In this document: piece after piece, positions 21,258 through 33,640 of the stretch | Layout of the letters: every line of letters starts with the position of its first letter | Position numbering within the stretch: position 1 is the stretch's first letter | DNA from: Pohlia nutans | Lineage: Eukaryota; Streptophyta; Bryopsida; Bryales; Mniaceae | Direction of reading: 5' to 3' | Assembly (NCBI GenBank): GCA_022496805.1 | Contig: CM040087.1 | Coordinates: 6,584,001-6,648,000 of the forward strand | DNA: 64,000 nucleotides | Notes under the pieces: model-generated | Told to the model about the DNA's origin: nothing | The model's database searches: none | What the model saw: the letters and a program-made list of their open reading frames with translations, nothing else | Program-made: the position numbers and the translations under genes

Positions 21258-24200
21258 TCAGATACAAGAGTCACAAACTCTCATACCATTTGTAGCTGGC
21301 TCTCCACATTGTTCACACAAAAACCCATCGTCGTCTTCAAAATCAATCTCCAGGTTGGTCAAGTCCTGATACTGAGCTCTGCTAAACCTCACGCTAGGAG
21401 TCGCAACTGTCTCATGGTCGTCGTCTTCTTCAAATTCACTGGACTCGGGATCACCAGGTTTTCTATAGATCGCAGCACCTGCATCCCAGCTTTCGTAAAC
21501 ACATAATGTACCATCACCGAAATCGGACAGAGTACTCACGCTTTCTGATCCTGCAGCAGAATTCTTCGTTCTTCCTGAATGAAGCACAATGGCAGTCTCG
21601 GCTTGGACACAATCACCATCGTCTCCAGTTATCTTATCGTCCATTTTGGCACATTTTGAACAAATAACCAAACTTTCTGCAGATGAGTTGTGCAAGCGGT
21701 GCAGCAGGGATGCCAACTCCTTCGCATGCCTTCTGTTGGATTTTTCCAGCTCTCTCCGTAACTCGTCGGCGTCTCCCTCTGCCACTGCTGCCGTGTGCTG
21801 CAATAGTTTGGGAAACACACTAAATAATTAAGCAGGGATTTTCTAGTGCAAAATTTCTCAAAGGCTTACGACTAATTGAGATATTTGGAAACTTCACCAT
21901 GTAAAAAAGCAGTACAAACATTTATTTAAGAAGCGAACTCATTAACCCCTACAGGACCAAGGAACCCAAATAGGGCCTCGAGTTTCTTTTAAGCAATTTT
22001 TAGAAGGTCCTATGTGGACTTCATTTTGTTTAAATATGTTTGTTTTTGTACCAACACATACAATGTTCTTCACTGATATAAAATTTGGTCCTTTCTGAAT
22101 TACATTTTCCACAATATGATCGATTGAATATATATTTTCAAAACAATAAATCCTTTGTCATTTAGGGGTTTATATAGCTACAGAAACTAAACAAGGAATA
22201 GAGCATGCACCCACCTTAGCCAAGACTGCAGCTTGCTCTGCCTCTTTTAAACGCACAAGAAGCTCCCCAGCAGCTTGCACAGCATCCGCAGTGTCGTCAA
22301 CTTGAGCTTGCAATCCCTTGATCTGCTCTTTGAAGCGCTCCTGCTCAACTTTAAAGTACGTGATCTGTGTGGCTTGGGCATCGAACCACTGATCCTCGAC
22401 AGCATTCAGACCGGACTCCCTAGCCTCCCTTTTATATTCAATCACACCATGACGAATTTCACGCATGTTCGCTAGGAGGAGAATGTGCTTCTCTTGTAAT
22501 TCGGCGTACTGATCTAGAATGCGAGCATGGCCAGTCATTGCCATTTGAAGCGCTTCGTGCATTTCCTGGGTACACCTGCACACGAGAAATAGAAAACAAT
22601 TAACCCCTAAATGACAGAGGGGGTAAGGGCAAAACCTAAATGTATTATAAAATGTTGCTTCTACAACTTCAATGAAGTTTGGTCCAAAAGAGAAACCGAG
22701 AAGCACGATGTTTAGTAATTATCCATATGGTCAAACTTTCAAAAAATGTTTTAGATACTCATTAAACGAAATTAGAAGCATTTATTGTTGAATATCCACC
22801 TAAATTACAAATTTTGTTTTTAGAATTTGAAATTTGGTATGATTGGTTGAAAATAGACATTCTATCCTAAAGTTCAAAAAAGCAAAATTTTAGAAAGAGG
22901 GAACATCATTACTTTCCCGAAATAGTAAGTTCTGTAACACTAGGAAAATGTTGAGGTGTTTGTCTTTGAAAATTTCTCCTTGATGGAGTTTAACTCCGAT
23001 TGACATGATTCAAATTGGGTTGGAAAGTAGACTTGATTTCCTATTTGAAAATATTTTTTATTTTCTGAAAAAGTTTTTTTTTCATCTCGGGCAGCCCGTA
23101 AAAAAGGGGCAGCGACCATAAAATGGTTGATCGGTCACTTAGGGGTTAACTGATAGCTCATAACATTCAGTAACCCTCCTGCCTTCATTTGACGTCTTGC
23201 CTCGCACTGCCACCTGTCTCCATAGCTACAGATGGCTCTGGGGGTTATCTCATATGATGTGGAATATTCCACATCATTTCATTGAGGTGGCAAGAATCTC
23301 TGGTGACTACTGAATGTTACGCTGTTAGACATATTCGATGGAGCCTCCATTACAAATTAACCCCTGAAGGACCAAGGATTCATGGTTTTTAAATGACAAA
23401 TTTAAATGATCATATTGTGAAATATATAATTCGGCTTGGACCATATTTTACATCTCCGGAATTAGTGAAGAACATTGCATATTTTGGTCAAAAAACAAAC
23501 AAAATTGATCAAAATGAAGTCTACATAAAACCTAATAAAAACTGCTAAAAAAAACATGAAGCCCCCTGGAGGCCTTATGGTCCTTTAGGGGTTAATAGAC
23601 ATTTAACCACTATGTGGGTTTCCACACAAATCGTATATATGTGCACCATGGGGATAGGAACATTCTCGCTGACAAACTGACAGACACGGAAAGGACAGAA
23701 AGTTTACCTCTTTTCGCCCTCAAGCTCCTTACGCCACTTTTCAGCCAACTGCATGTGGTGCTCACATTCGTCCCTGAGTTCTTGGACCATACATATAAAT
23801 TCTTTTTCCCTCTGATCCCATTCCCTCCGCTCTTGTTCCAAGAGCTCAATAGCATGGCCCTCTACAGATGAAGCCGGAGGCTCACCATCGACGTGTCTAG
23901 ACGAAGACGCAGACTCACATGAAGGCATTTCAGACTCTGGTACCGCAGTTAGTGACAAAAGCTTAATTGGGCTATAAGAAGGTTGAACACCATGTGCCGG
24001 CGTGAGAGAAAGGCGTCGCTGCTTCATAGAGCCTGGAGTTCCAGTCTCAAGGTACAACTGGACCTGGTTACGTAGCTGCAAAATCTCTTGTTCAAGCCTT
24101 CCACGCTCTTCAAGATCACATAAAGCCTTGTAACGATGAAGCTCATGCCGTAGTAGTTGTTGTTCAGCTTTTGCTTCAGCAAGCTCTGGGTGATGGTCAT

Positions 24201-27200
24201 ACTTCTCTTGCAGCATCTGCACAAATAAAAACAATAGGTATTCTGAAAAAAAAATCCAGTATGGAATTGATAACTCATGAATTCTGATAGATTCAAGCAT
24301 GAAAGCTCATGCTAAAACTCGATGACAGAGAGATATCCACCCCATAGATTTTTTTCACGAACTAAATGATCTCAGGATGTTTTGAATCAGATATTGACAC
24401 TTCATATATTGATCTCAGGAACGATGCCAAAACAGTTCTATATCACATACCTTGTGTTCATGTTTCAGGGCTGCCAGTTCTTCAGTGTGATAATCTTTGG
24501 AAGAAAGAGCACCATCCATTAAGCTCTCCATGCGAACAATCTTCTCTTCGCGACTTTGGTTTATGACAGCATTGTACTCCCTCTCAAGCTTATATTGGCG
24601 GACCTGTGCATCCCAGAGACGTTTGTGATATTGGAACATTCATTCCCAGAGATCGAACGGACCTCCAAATTTTAATCTTCATTATTGCATGGGCTAGACA
24701 ATTACATGATAATGTAAGCATTCCAGTTCTCATTAGCCGTAGCTCAGTCTCATTTTCCAGTTCAAAGTAATCTGAACACTGAATAGCACATAATTAAGTG
24801 AATTTCGTAAGTCAAGTACTGTCACAAAGCATCAAGTCAATACTCGTCAGCAACCAACAAAGATGAGGATCCTACCAGGCGGCTGAGTTGCTCAAGATCC
24901 GCAGCTTGTTGCGCAATAGTCTCTTCGGCAACCTTTTCCCTTCTCAAGGCTCCTGCCAAAAGCATTTCTGTGCCCTACATGTCACAAATAGCAATTCAGC
25001 TCAAAGTTCATTACAGGATCAAGCACTAACGGACCGTGAACAGATAATAAGAGCTAAACAAAACATGACGCTATCAGAGATTGACCTGACTATGAAGTCA
25101 GTTATTAATATATGACAAAGCACCCGAGTTAAAGCATGTACATGAATGTGAGTTATCCAAGGACGGCCTTACCCAGATTGATGCCGTGTATCGCTTTCTC
25201 ACAGGAAAATGGCAATACGTCTCAGTGAGTTCAGATAACCGAAGATATCAAGTAGAGTCGAAAAATACCTGAGAATGTTTAATTTGGGCAGGTGGGGTAC
25301 AAGGCACAATCTTCCAATCCTCCTGCGTGATTTCAGGAAGAGGAGAAAGTTCTCCTGCTGCAGGTGATCCCATTTGCATTGCATGTGTGGTCGGTGCAGA
25401 ATTTTCATGCAGAGGAGACACGAGATCCTCAGTACCTGGTGCCATAGCCTGTGTGTTGCCGAAGCTGTTAAGCCTAGCGAGCCCAGGTGACTCACACTTT
25501 GGTGACCTTGGAGATTCCCCGTTCTGGAAGGAAAACCGCACCCCCGACGACCTGTGATGATTACCGTCAATTTTGAGTCACTAAAGACAAGTCACAACGG
25601 ACATTTAGTCATTAAAGACAGGTCACATTGGACAAGATTTTTACTAGTGGCTAATTACTAGTGGACAAGATTTTTACTAGTAATTCTCACCACTCCAACA
25701 ACAACAACTCGCATCAAAAGCTTTTAAGAACTTCTAAACTGTATGAAATCCTTGGTGCAGAACAAAAGGCATTACTGGTGCTCCTCATGACATGATATGC
25801 AGCAAGGTTTGATGTTATACCTTCTGCCAAGTGATAATGAATGGCGGGGGTGGTTGTCAAGAATTTCAATGCCACGCGTAAGACTGGCAGCCAGCTGATC
25901 TGTGGAGGATGCAAAAGCCTTGCTGCTGCGAAGGCCAAGAGGTGACTTGGGCAATCCAAAAGAGATGTCAACACCAAACTCTTCCCTCTTAGTACCCTCT
26001 TTAACCCTAGGGGATACACTCAGGGTAGGCGGAACGAGGCTAAGGGTCAGTTCTGGGAGTCCTGTAGACGCTTTCAAATCATCTTCATGCACACCTTCCT
26101 TGCCTCCTGCTACATCAGTTGCCTCTGCGTTTTCACTTGATTCTGCGTTTAATTCGGTCTCACTCTTGGGCATAAGCTCCTGTGTTTCCATATCAACCAA
26201 GGAGGCACACGCGTCCGTAAACTCCTCTTCATCCATTTCCTGTTCAAGCTCCTCTTCAATTTCTTTCATTTCCATTGGGGCCATAGTCATGGGCTGACCC
26301 AAGCTTAGCCTGAGCAGGTTGTAGCTTCGGCGAGCATTCCATCCACTAGAAGCACCTTCCAGCTGGTTACCATTTTCCTTCATTCTCATAAGTTCATCCT
26401 GAGAGCAACAGTTGAGGGAACCATGAGTCAGCACAGAACGCTTGGGGAGGAAATTACATGGCCCATTTTGGTACCATAAATGGGACTGCAGAATATAAGG
26501 TACTAATATAACCGGTCGTAGAACATGCATATAATAAAGCTTTATCTGAATAATGAAGAAAGAACTCACAAATTATATTCAGATATATGCGTACCTTGAG
26601 CTGGCGTATCTGTTCACGCAAAAGATTGACATCGTTACCAGTTTCTTCATTAACAACTGCCTTGTTCTGTATGGATTTGGCTCTTTGAGCGAATCTTAAG
26701 GTGCTCAGTGTCTCAGTCCGGCAACTGTGATTGCAAGCCACACCATCCTTGTTAAAACTCTACTAATTCCAATCCACATCCTAATGAAAATAGAAAGAGC
26801 AGGACCGTGAGATCATTTTCATACCTGCTAGCTGGAGAAATAGCACAGATCATAGCAAGCTTTGCATTTCCACCAAGAGATTCTTGGAGAAGGAACGTCA
26901 GGCGCGAACTCCGGTAAGGGATGTGACGATGCTTCCCACTTTGAGCCACTTCCGCCAAGATATTAATCACATTCCTGAGCAGAGGAAAAAACCAACGGCA
27001 TCGTGAGCCTAACATGATTGTGTAAGAATATTAGTGTGCCCATGTCACGTTCCACCAGTCGCCGCAAACTCTGGAATACAATAATAAGCTGTCTAAGTAT
27101 AAAACTAATAGAATTCCAAGTTGGAAGGAATCATGCAGCTTAAGGTATCAACGTCACCGACCCAAGTTGGGATAAGGATTTATTGATGTTGCCAGCCTCC

Positions 27201-30200
27201 TTCAGACGATCTCCAGCAGCTCCTGTCTGCTTTTGTCTTTCAGAGCCTGCTAAGTCCACTAGGTTCATTCTACTCGTTCTGACACTGCTCACACCATCCG
27301 CGACACTCTGCACAATTCGAGAATTTAACGTTTCAAGAGCTGAAAAACATTAGTGTGCAAGGTACATAGATCCTAATAACCAAATATCAATGCTTTCATA
27401 CATTTGATATTGCCTATTTAACTCAACTCGAGTTATACAGTTTTCGTTCATCAGACTGCAAGGACTAGTGCTATAGAGAATGACTTGTTCAAAGATCTAT
27501 ACAAGTGTAAATTAGCTCGATTCGAGCTAAATCAAACGAATCACACAGACTCAAACTGATACAGATGTACTAATATCGTCGCTGGACTAATTCAGCTCGA
27601 TTCGACCCAAACAACGTCCTTGTTCGAATGAGAACAATGTTCAAAACTTCTGTATAAACGAGTCATGCACATGTAATTGAGTTCATCTGACAAGATAGAA
27701 TTCAACTATATAGAATTCAGCTCGATTCGAGCTGAACTTAAAATGAATGTGAGAGTGATACTCGAACCAGTGTTTTAGGTGAACAAGACTCATGCGGGTT
27801 AGCAGGGTTCTGGAAGATTGGGGGGAAACTAAATACCTTAGACCGAGACTCAATCACAAATGTGAACACGCTGTGCGATCGAGAACTCTCGTTGTTCATA
27901 GCGGTAGAGCCAACTCTTCTGTTAGCGGAGCCCTGTCAATACATACAAAACAAGGAAGTTAAGATAATTTAATCGGCTGGTCTTAATAAGGCCATAGTTT
28001 CAGTGACTAGGATTCCTCTTAGATGACATGCCACTTTTGAGGATGTAAAACTAAAACCAAGAGGTGTGCCCTTCCTTTGATTAGAATTTTTCCGTGTCAC
28101 TCGAAAAAGGCATTAACGGAATGAAAAAGAGGTGTCAAACAGACCCGAACAAGAAGGCTTATGACGTCATCCATGTTAGACACATACTCCTCCGTCAACC
28201 CTTCCACGTAAACGCCGGTCTTTGTGTCTTCCCTGATCTGTAGAAAGAGTCCGTAGTGAGTTGCCGTGTTGTGCAATTTGGAGATCCAGGAAAAATATTG
28301 AACAAAGAACGGTGGGAGAACTCACCATGAGGCTCTTTCGGGAAGGCTCCAGTAGATCTGTGATTTGTTCGTTGTATATCTGATAGATAACAGTCACCAC
28401 AAGCAGGAAAATGTTCAGTCTCCCATCAATACTATGCACGGTAAGTATTCATTCTCCCATCGGAATGCACCGGTTTTTTCAATACCTCTAGGAAGGAGCA
28501 GCGGCATTGATATCGCAGCTGCTTCTCAACATTGTCTCTCTCTTCCTGTATAACAACAATATTCATTAGAAAACAAAATAAGCAAACTACATCTAGTGTG
28601 CATATAAAAAGGAGTCAGTCGGATGAACATAACATACATGACATCACAGCCATTGTAGCTACAGATACAAGCATAAACACGATACGTGATTAATTGGCTA
28701 AAATCACAAAAATGAAATTCGAAGTAAACTTCACCATAAGCTGGATAATTTAACTGAAATCGTCCTACAAACAGACCTGTTGGATGCGTGCAAACAGTTG
28801 CTCGAACACGCGTGGAGTGATACCACGCTCCTCTGTTAGCGTTGCTTCTGTACCTGAACTGGGCAGGAGACCCCACATTGTATGTGTTTTGCCACTTCCT
28901 GTCTGTCTTGGACAAGGTATAAAAGAATAAGTAGAAGACAGGATTGTGTTAAGAAACACTGCAGATAATGACATCAGGTCAATTGAATCATTTGTTTCAC
29001 TTATAAACATGATAGGGACAATACCTGGCCGTAGGCAAATATGGAGCTATTAAATCCCGCAAGGCAATTCTCCACCATGGGTCGCCCCACCATTTCAAAA
29101 ACAGCTTGCTGAAGACCATGGCAATACAACCATCAGACTGATAACAGAATAGAAATAATTCCCCTCAAGTACTTTGCAGACTGTAACACGTAACTCTAAC
29201 CTGACAAGCTCAAATAATCTTGAGGAACAGTACTAACCTGAGACTCAGTTTCACCTGCCACAGAATCGAATGTGAACTGCTGGTCCCCCAGTGACAGTGA
29301 GTCAACTGATAATTTTTGCACCACGTTACTAGCGTCTTCAGCTGCCTCCTTTTGGTTCAAAGGCCGAACTCGCACGATCACCTGAATTAAGCCAAAAGCC
29401 CAATCACATTAGAAGAAAACATGTTCCAAGAAAAGTCATCGCTAATGAGGATGAATTCAGATACATATAGTACTCCCTCCGTCCCAAAGTTATTGTCCAA
29501 CTTGTTTGCTTGGTATTTCTTTGAGCCAATTTCATTGATCATACTATAAGAAACATGATTAAAAAAGGTTCCAAATTATGTCACTAGAATGATTGAAGAA
29601 CATTGCATGTGTTCATTGCAACCTAAATAAAATTAGCCACAAGGAAGTATTTTTTTGACCTACTTAAAAAAGCACTTTCAAACATGACAATAACTTTGGG
29701 ACGGAGGGAGTATAGTATAATTCACATTCAAGATTTTCGCACCTGAACTCCACTATCCGTTGAATCCAGAGATGAAGGATTTGTGACAGCTTCAGGTGTC
29801 ACAACATCCATATTCAGTTTCCTCTTGGAACCATTGGCCTGATCCTGTCCCATTGTTTCTTCGTTGGCCTCAGCTGAGGGCTGCATAATAATATTTCGAG
29901 CAGGGGATGGTTTGGGAAGCTTGGCAGTCGATGCAACGCCGTCCTTGACTGGTGTTTTTGATCCTTTCGCTGCCCAAGCGGGTTTAGTCCCGGGATCCAC
30001 GACCTTCATTAAAACAACGGGCCTTCACATGAGTAGTATTCGTGACCTAAAACACTCAACTGCTACAGAACTAAAATTGCATTCACCCCTAAAGGACCAA
30101 GGATTCGTGGTTTTAAAATGACAAATTTAAATGATCACATTGTGAAAAATATAATTCAACTTGGACCAAATTTTATATCTCGGGAATCAGTGAAGAACAT

Positions 30201-31022
30201 TGCATGTTTTGGTCAAAAGCAAACAAATTTGATCAAAAGGAAGTCTACATAAAACCTACTCAAAACTGCAAAAAAAAACATGAAGCCCCCTCGGGGCCTT
30301 ATGGTCCTTTACGGGTTAACCCCTAAGCGTCCACTGTGTATTTTCTGTAGTGTACAAGGAAAATTGGACCCCCTGCTGCAAATCATCTGTTGGTGTGAAA
30401 ATGGCTTCAGTTGGACACCATCGACACTATTGATTTTGTAGTATAGAACAAGAGCTTTTAAATGATGTATTGCAATCAAGTAAAATGAGAAAATGCAAGT
30501 TCAGTGATGCAGGAGGCCATGTTGAGCGTTTTAGAAGCTTAGGGGTTAAGTTAGCATGCTTCTTCAAGAACACACGGTAGGTTTGCCTTCATGACGGTGC
30601 TTCGGGCAATGTCATCAGATCGACCACAAATGAGGCAATGGAAAAAAAAACTGACAGGATTATATATCGTGAGGAGGAAGAGTTTCGAGTATTGCCATTG
30701 CAAGTAAGCGACAAGATTCCTCCTCGGATAGTTTGAGCATAAAACAAGTAGTACTCAAAGCCAGAAAAATATACTTGTTCCAGCAATGTGCGACAATCTG
30801 CCTTTTGTTTTGTTTGAGAACAAAGATTTAGGAGGAGGTGATGAAACTCACGTTGGCGACATTGGCGTCAGGAGCCATTTTCTCCCCATTATCACGAAGC
30901 CCCCTGCGCTTCGACGTTTCCACGACGGGGACGGCTTTCTGCCGCAGGCCGAGCCCAAAGGGATCCCTCTCAAACTGCTGCGGCGCCTCTCGCACCCGCG
31001 ATCGACCCGCATTCCCCTTCAT
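21258..31022 (-). CDS. KIN-12 family phragmoplast-type kinesin
   Basis: Plus-end-directed microtubule motor of the plant KIN-12 group, whose members organise the phragmoplast in cytokinesis. Nineteen exons join in frame to 1345 codons plus stop: 31022-30852, 30003-29743, 29381-29238, 29108-29025, 28902-28777, 28545-28486, 28379-28326, 28237-28145, 27932-27837, 27307-27162, 26974-26825, 26724-26595, 26398-25821, 25551-25269, 24974-24876, 24603-24451, 24216-23708, 22575-22215, 21797-21258. The motor spans about 145-505: VIVRVRP, P-loop GQTGSGKT (219-226), [17 protein letters not shown], and NKAVVNE at the neck. An acidic/Ser-Pro region and long coiled coils follow. Arabidopsis KIN12A has about 1290 residues, so size fits. 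The start is the first in-frame ATG; an upstream TTG is not used. The last 19 residues form CX2CX10CX2C, an unusual ending. Introns hold at least six mobile elements. Confidence 0.92.
21942..22172 (+). mobile_element. TTAA element, subfamily A-like, in kinesin intron 18
   Basis: Left TTAACCCCTACAGGACCAAGG; right CATTTAGGGGTTTA, where the tetranucleotide has become TTTA. Weak head hairpin at 21965-21975 (CCC/GGG), centred on nt 29. Confidence 0.65.
22600..23149 (-). mobile_element. TTAA element, subfamily B, 550 bp, in kinesin intron 17
   Basis: Clean TTAA at both ends, inverted CCCCTAAATGAC/GTCACTTAGGGG. Head hairpin at 23113-23129 (CGACCAT/ATGGTTG). Same interior as 36063-36621 and 61102-61650, in the opposite orientation. 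Confidence 0.8.
23357..23595 (-). mobile_element. TTAA element, subfamily A, 239 bp, in kinesin intron 17
   Basis: TTAACCCCTGAAGGACC and its inverse, with TTAA on both sides. Near-identical interior to 15577-15828 and 30082-30319. Head hairpin at 23559-23575, with one G-T pair on the minus strand. Confidence 0.8.
25575..25692. repeat. Short imperfect direct repeats in kinesin intron 13
   Basis: TTAAAGACA(A/G)GTCACA and GGACAAGATTTTTACTAGT blocks each occur twice. Confidence 0.6.
27410..27800. repeat. Dispersed CTCGATTCGAGCT motifs in kinesin intron 9
   Basis: The palindromic core TCGATTCGA with GCT/AGC flanks occurs several times, with ACTCGAGT near 27425. It looks like an old repeat, but no termini are visible. 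Confidence 0.4.
29473..29710. mobile_element. Stowaway-type (Tc1/mariner) MITE in kinesin intron 2
   Basis: Inverted termini begin CTCCCTCCGTCCCAAAGTTA and are identical for about 24 bp, flanked by TA on both sides. At 238 bp with no ORF this is a classic Stowaway element. Its interior is similar to that of the subfamily A TTAA elements (GAAGAACATTGCATG and surroundings). Confidence 0.9.
30082..30319 (-). mobile_element. TTAA element, subfamily A, 238 bp, in kinesin intron 1
   Basis: Left tetranucleotide is TTCA, right TTAA. CCCCTAAAGGACC and its inverse. Head hairpin at 30283-30299 with seven pairs including one wobble (AGGCCCC arm on the minus strand). It shares its right TTAA with the next element. 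Confidence 0.75.
30316..30549. mobile_element. TTAA element, distinct interior, 234 bp, in kinesin intron 1
   Basis: TTAACCCCTAAGC ends in both orientations with clean TTAA. No convincing hairpin at nt 29 (a weaker CACT/AGTG stem sits near nt 27). It abuts the subfamily A element. Confidence 0.7.
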
Positions 31023-32919
31023 CACGCTCAAGATCTAAACCCTAGGGCAATCCCTGTTGCCAACCGAACCCCGCCAATCCTTAGCATCGACAGAGACCGA
31101 TCAAACTCCCTCAAACCAAAACCTCTGCACCAGTGATTTTTGAAAAAAAAAAAGGGAGGGAATAACAGCCAGATCTATAGCCTTTTTAAACCTAGGTATC
31201 GCCTAGGTAGCACATAGGTAGCACACGTGTATTACCATGATATAATCTATATATTAATATGAAAAAAGCCTGGATTGGTTGAACTGTAGCAAAAATGCTG
31301 AAACAAGAAAAAAAATCGCTACTCTGCACCCATCAACAAACACCAAACCGAATCTTCCTCCAGATTCCAATACCTCCACCACGATGTTGCAATATTGTCG
31401 AGCAATGTCACCTGATGCACATTATTCACGAACGCAAACTCAAGCGCCAAGGCTCAACAGTCAAGACAACCTGTGGTCAAATGTGTGGCACGCCGATCTA
31501 ATCACTTGTGAAATCTGTTGGAAAAGAAATCTACAGAAAGCTCCCGCATGCATGATGTTGTACCTGCTTTTAAAAGCAGAGAAAGGTGACGGTGAAGTCA
31601 CAGTACAGAGTGTGCCAGTTTGTACGTAGACCAATTCTTACTCCAGACCCTGTTTTTTTTTGGAATGGGCCTGAGTGTGTCTGTTGGCAATGTAACGCTT
31701 GCGAAAGTTGTGATCACTCCTGAATGGAGTTGCAGGGGTTTATGATCCCTCGGTCGCAGTTTGGTAACTTGTAAAACTGTATCCTCTGTTGTTTCTGACT
31801 TTAGGTTTAATTCTGTCTCGATGGCGTGCTTGGCTGTTGGAGTTTCAGAAACTTCCGATGTGTCTTCCATTTGAAAAATATGTGCACGACTGTTTGGGAA
31901 GATGCATGCCGCAACAAAACGTATACAATTCATTCAATGCTTGAGATGGAATTCGCAGGCTTCGTTTCTTAGCTTGAGGATGCTGTTTCACTTTATAGGT
32001 CTGCGAGGAATTTGAGCGGAATCTTGGTCTGTTGTCTTGTTATTGAATTGAATTGATGTGTGATTGCATTGCATAGTCTAAGTTCTGATACGCTTGCACT
32101 CTAGAATCAGTTTCTGATGAATTCTACTAATTACGCAATATTTAAATCTGCTTGACAGTCGAGTGCGCAGTACATGTCTGTGTACGTCTAAGCGTGGAAC
32201 TGGCGCTTCGTCTCTCTGCACTGTAAGCCAGAGAATGCATGTTCAGATGTCTAGTTGTCAAATGCATGTTCAGATATGCAGATGACTACGGTAGTCCTGA
32301 TATTTTTTAGGTTACAAAACTGATTTCATAGAGTTTCAAATGCATGTGAACCTAGGGATGGATTTGCACTTGAGCTTATTGACACGGTCTGGCCATAGCA
32401 GGAGAAAGACAGGCTGACCAAACCCCAAACACTAAACCCTAAAATTAACCAATTCTCAAAGCCCCCGAAATCACGAGTACAAACCTCGTGACTATTTCCA
32501 GTCAATAGTTTCCATTTTCTACTTCGTTGCGGGCCACCTTGATGTTCAAAATCCGAAGTCCTTGAATATCAGACAATAAGAAAGTTAACCGGTCGACCAC
32601 TCTGTTCTGCTAGAAGCAAAAGATGTCGTTGAATTCGAACTCAGAAATTGCGAGCGTCTATAATCCATCATGCCGAGTGAAGAACCCTAAACCCTAAGAC
32701 CTAGACGATGCATGTTGCAGATCCCGAACCCTAAACCAGTTGTGAATCTGATAACAATTTCAGCTCAAGTAGAAGACACAAAACAATTCTACAGGAATAA
32801 CACAGTGCTCATAAATTTGTATAACAGTTGTACTAATCCTTGTACAGGCTTCCTCACTAAGCATGATCAAAGTAGCAAACAAACGAGAGGTATTCCATTG
32901 CACACCGGTGCCTGAAGAA
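31023..32919. other. Upstream region of the kinesin gene and spacer
   Basis: 31023-31136 is the likely kinesin leader, with a telo-box (CTAAACCCTAGG) at about 31035. Beyond it lie CCTAGGTA-type short repeats (31188-31225), a 110-bp segment related to 20765-20875, and three telo-box-like motifs (about 32431, 32683, 32726). A 111-codon minus-strand frame at 31598-31933 has no recognisable homology. Confidence 0.45.
32683..32737. promoter_or_regulatory. Telo-box cluster
   Basis: AACCCTAAACCCTAAG at 32683-32698 and GAACCCTAAACC at 32726-32737, with another at 32431-32444. Such motifs occur in plant promoters and as short interstitial telomere-like tracts. They lie about 420 bp upstream of the first tRNA-Leu. 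Confidence 0.5.
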
Positions 32920-33149
32920 GCTCCATACTAACATCTACTTCCCCTTTAGGAAAAGATGAGTCTGTTTGCAAAATCGGTATAACCTGCATTTTCGCAGACA
33001 AAACTAACTGTGATTATGTGAGACCGATAATTTTTGTACAGATATCATGAACATTGGACAAGAAAACATATTCTGAGTATAAAGGTTCCAAGCAACCACC
33101 GTACCATGATCAGAGGGTCCTTCAATTTCGGTCACTGATTGGGACAGGT

Positions 33150-33233
33150 GTCAACATGGCCGAGTGGTCTAAGGCGCCAGACTCAAGTTCTGGTCTTCGA
33201 AAGGGGGCGTGGGTTCAAACCCCACTGTTGACA
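33150..33233 (+). tRNA. tRNA-Leu (anticodon CAA), copy 1
   Basis: 84 nt with full cloverleaf potential: acceptor GTCAACA/TGTTGAC plus discriminator A, A-box TGGCCGAGTGG, anticodon stem CCAGA/TCTGG, CAA at 33184-33186, class II variable arm, B-box GGGTTCAAACC. A T-run terminator follows (ATTTTAGATTTTTT). No intron. A TATAAAGG motif lies about 70 bp upstream, as in many plant tRNA genes, and is conserved in the other copies. Confidence 0.95.
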
Positions 33234-33597
33234 TTTTAGATTTTTTAGTTTTGGAAATTTGAATGATAGTCCATGGTACATATCTCCAACAAATTAAAAT
33301 TTGGAAAAGAACAAGTCTAAATGATCTTTGCATTCACTAAGTTGACGACCTTTTTCATTTTTGAAACAAGAGAATGAAACTCCATTGAATCAATGAAGGT
33401 CACAAACTCCGAAAACAAAGGAGACAAGCAAGTGAAGGATTTTCAATAACGACAACAGATATAAAGTGGAATGAACCATTGAAAATTCGAGAAAGTGATG
33501 ATGTTCAAGAAAAATTATATTAAACATAATGGTTCCAAGCGACCAGCCTGAGCATGTTCTGAAGATGTTTCAATAGCAGTCACCAACTCGTACAGCT

Positions 33598-33640
33598 GTC
33601 AACATAGCCGAGTGGTCTAAGGCGCCAGAATCAAGTTCTA
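33598..33640 (+). pseudogene. Truncated tRNA-Leu (CAA), copy 2
   Basis: Keeps the acceptor 5' strand, D arm and part of the anticodon arm (TAGCCGAGTGGTCTAAGG), then diverges into AAGTTCTAAGGTTCT and the LINE remnant. The 3' half, including the B-box, is missing, so it cannot fold or be transcribed normally. Confidence 0.85.

Noticed and set aside
25150..25215. Possible extra kinesin exon between exons 14 and 15
   Set aside because: No clear acceptor was found, and exons 14 and 15 join in phase without it at the conserved LAGALRREK segment.
30786..31136. 116-codon plus-strand frame at the kinesin 5' end
   Set aside because: It is the complement of kinesin exon 1, which joins correctly to the conserved motor exons.
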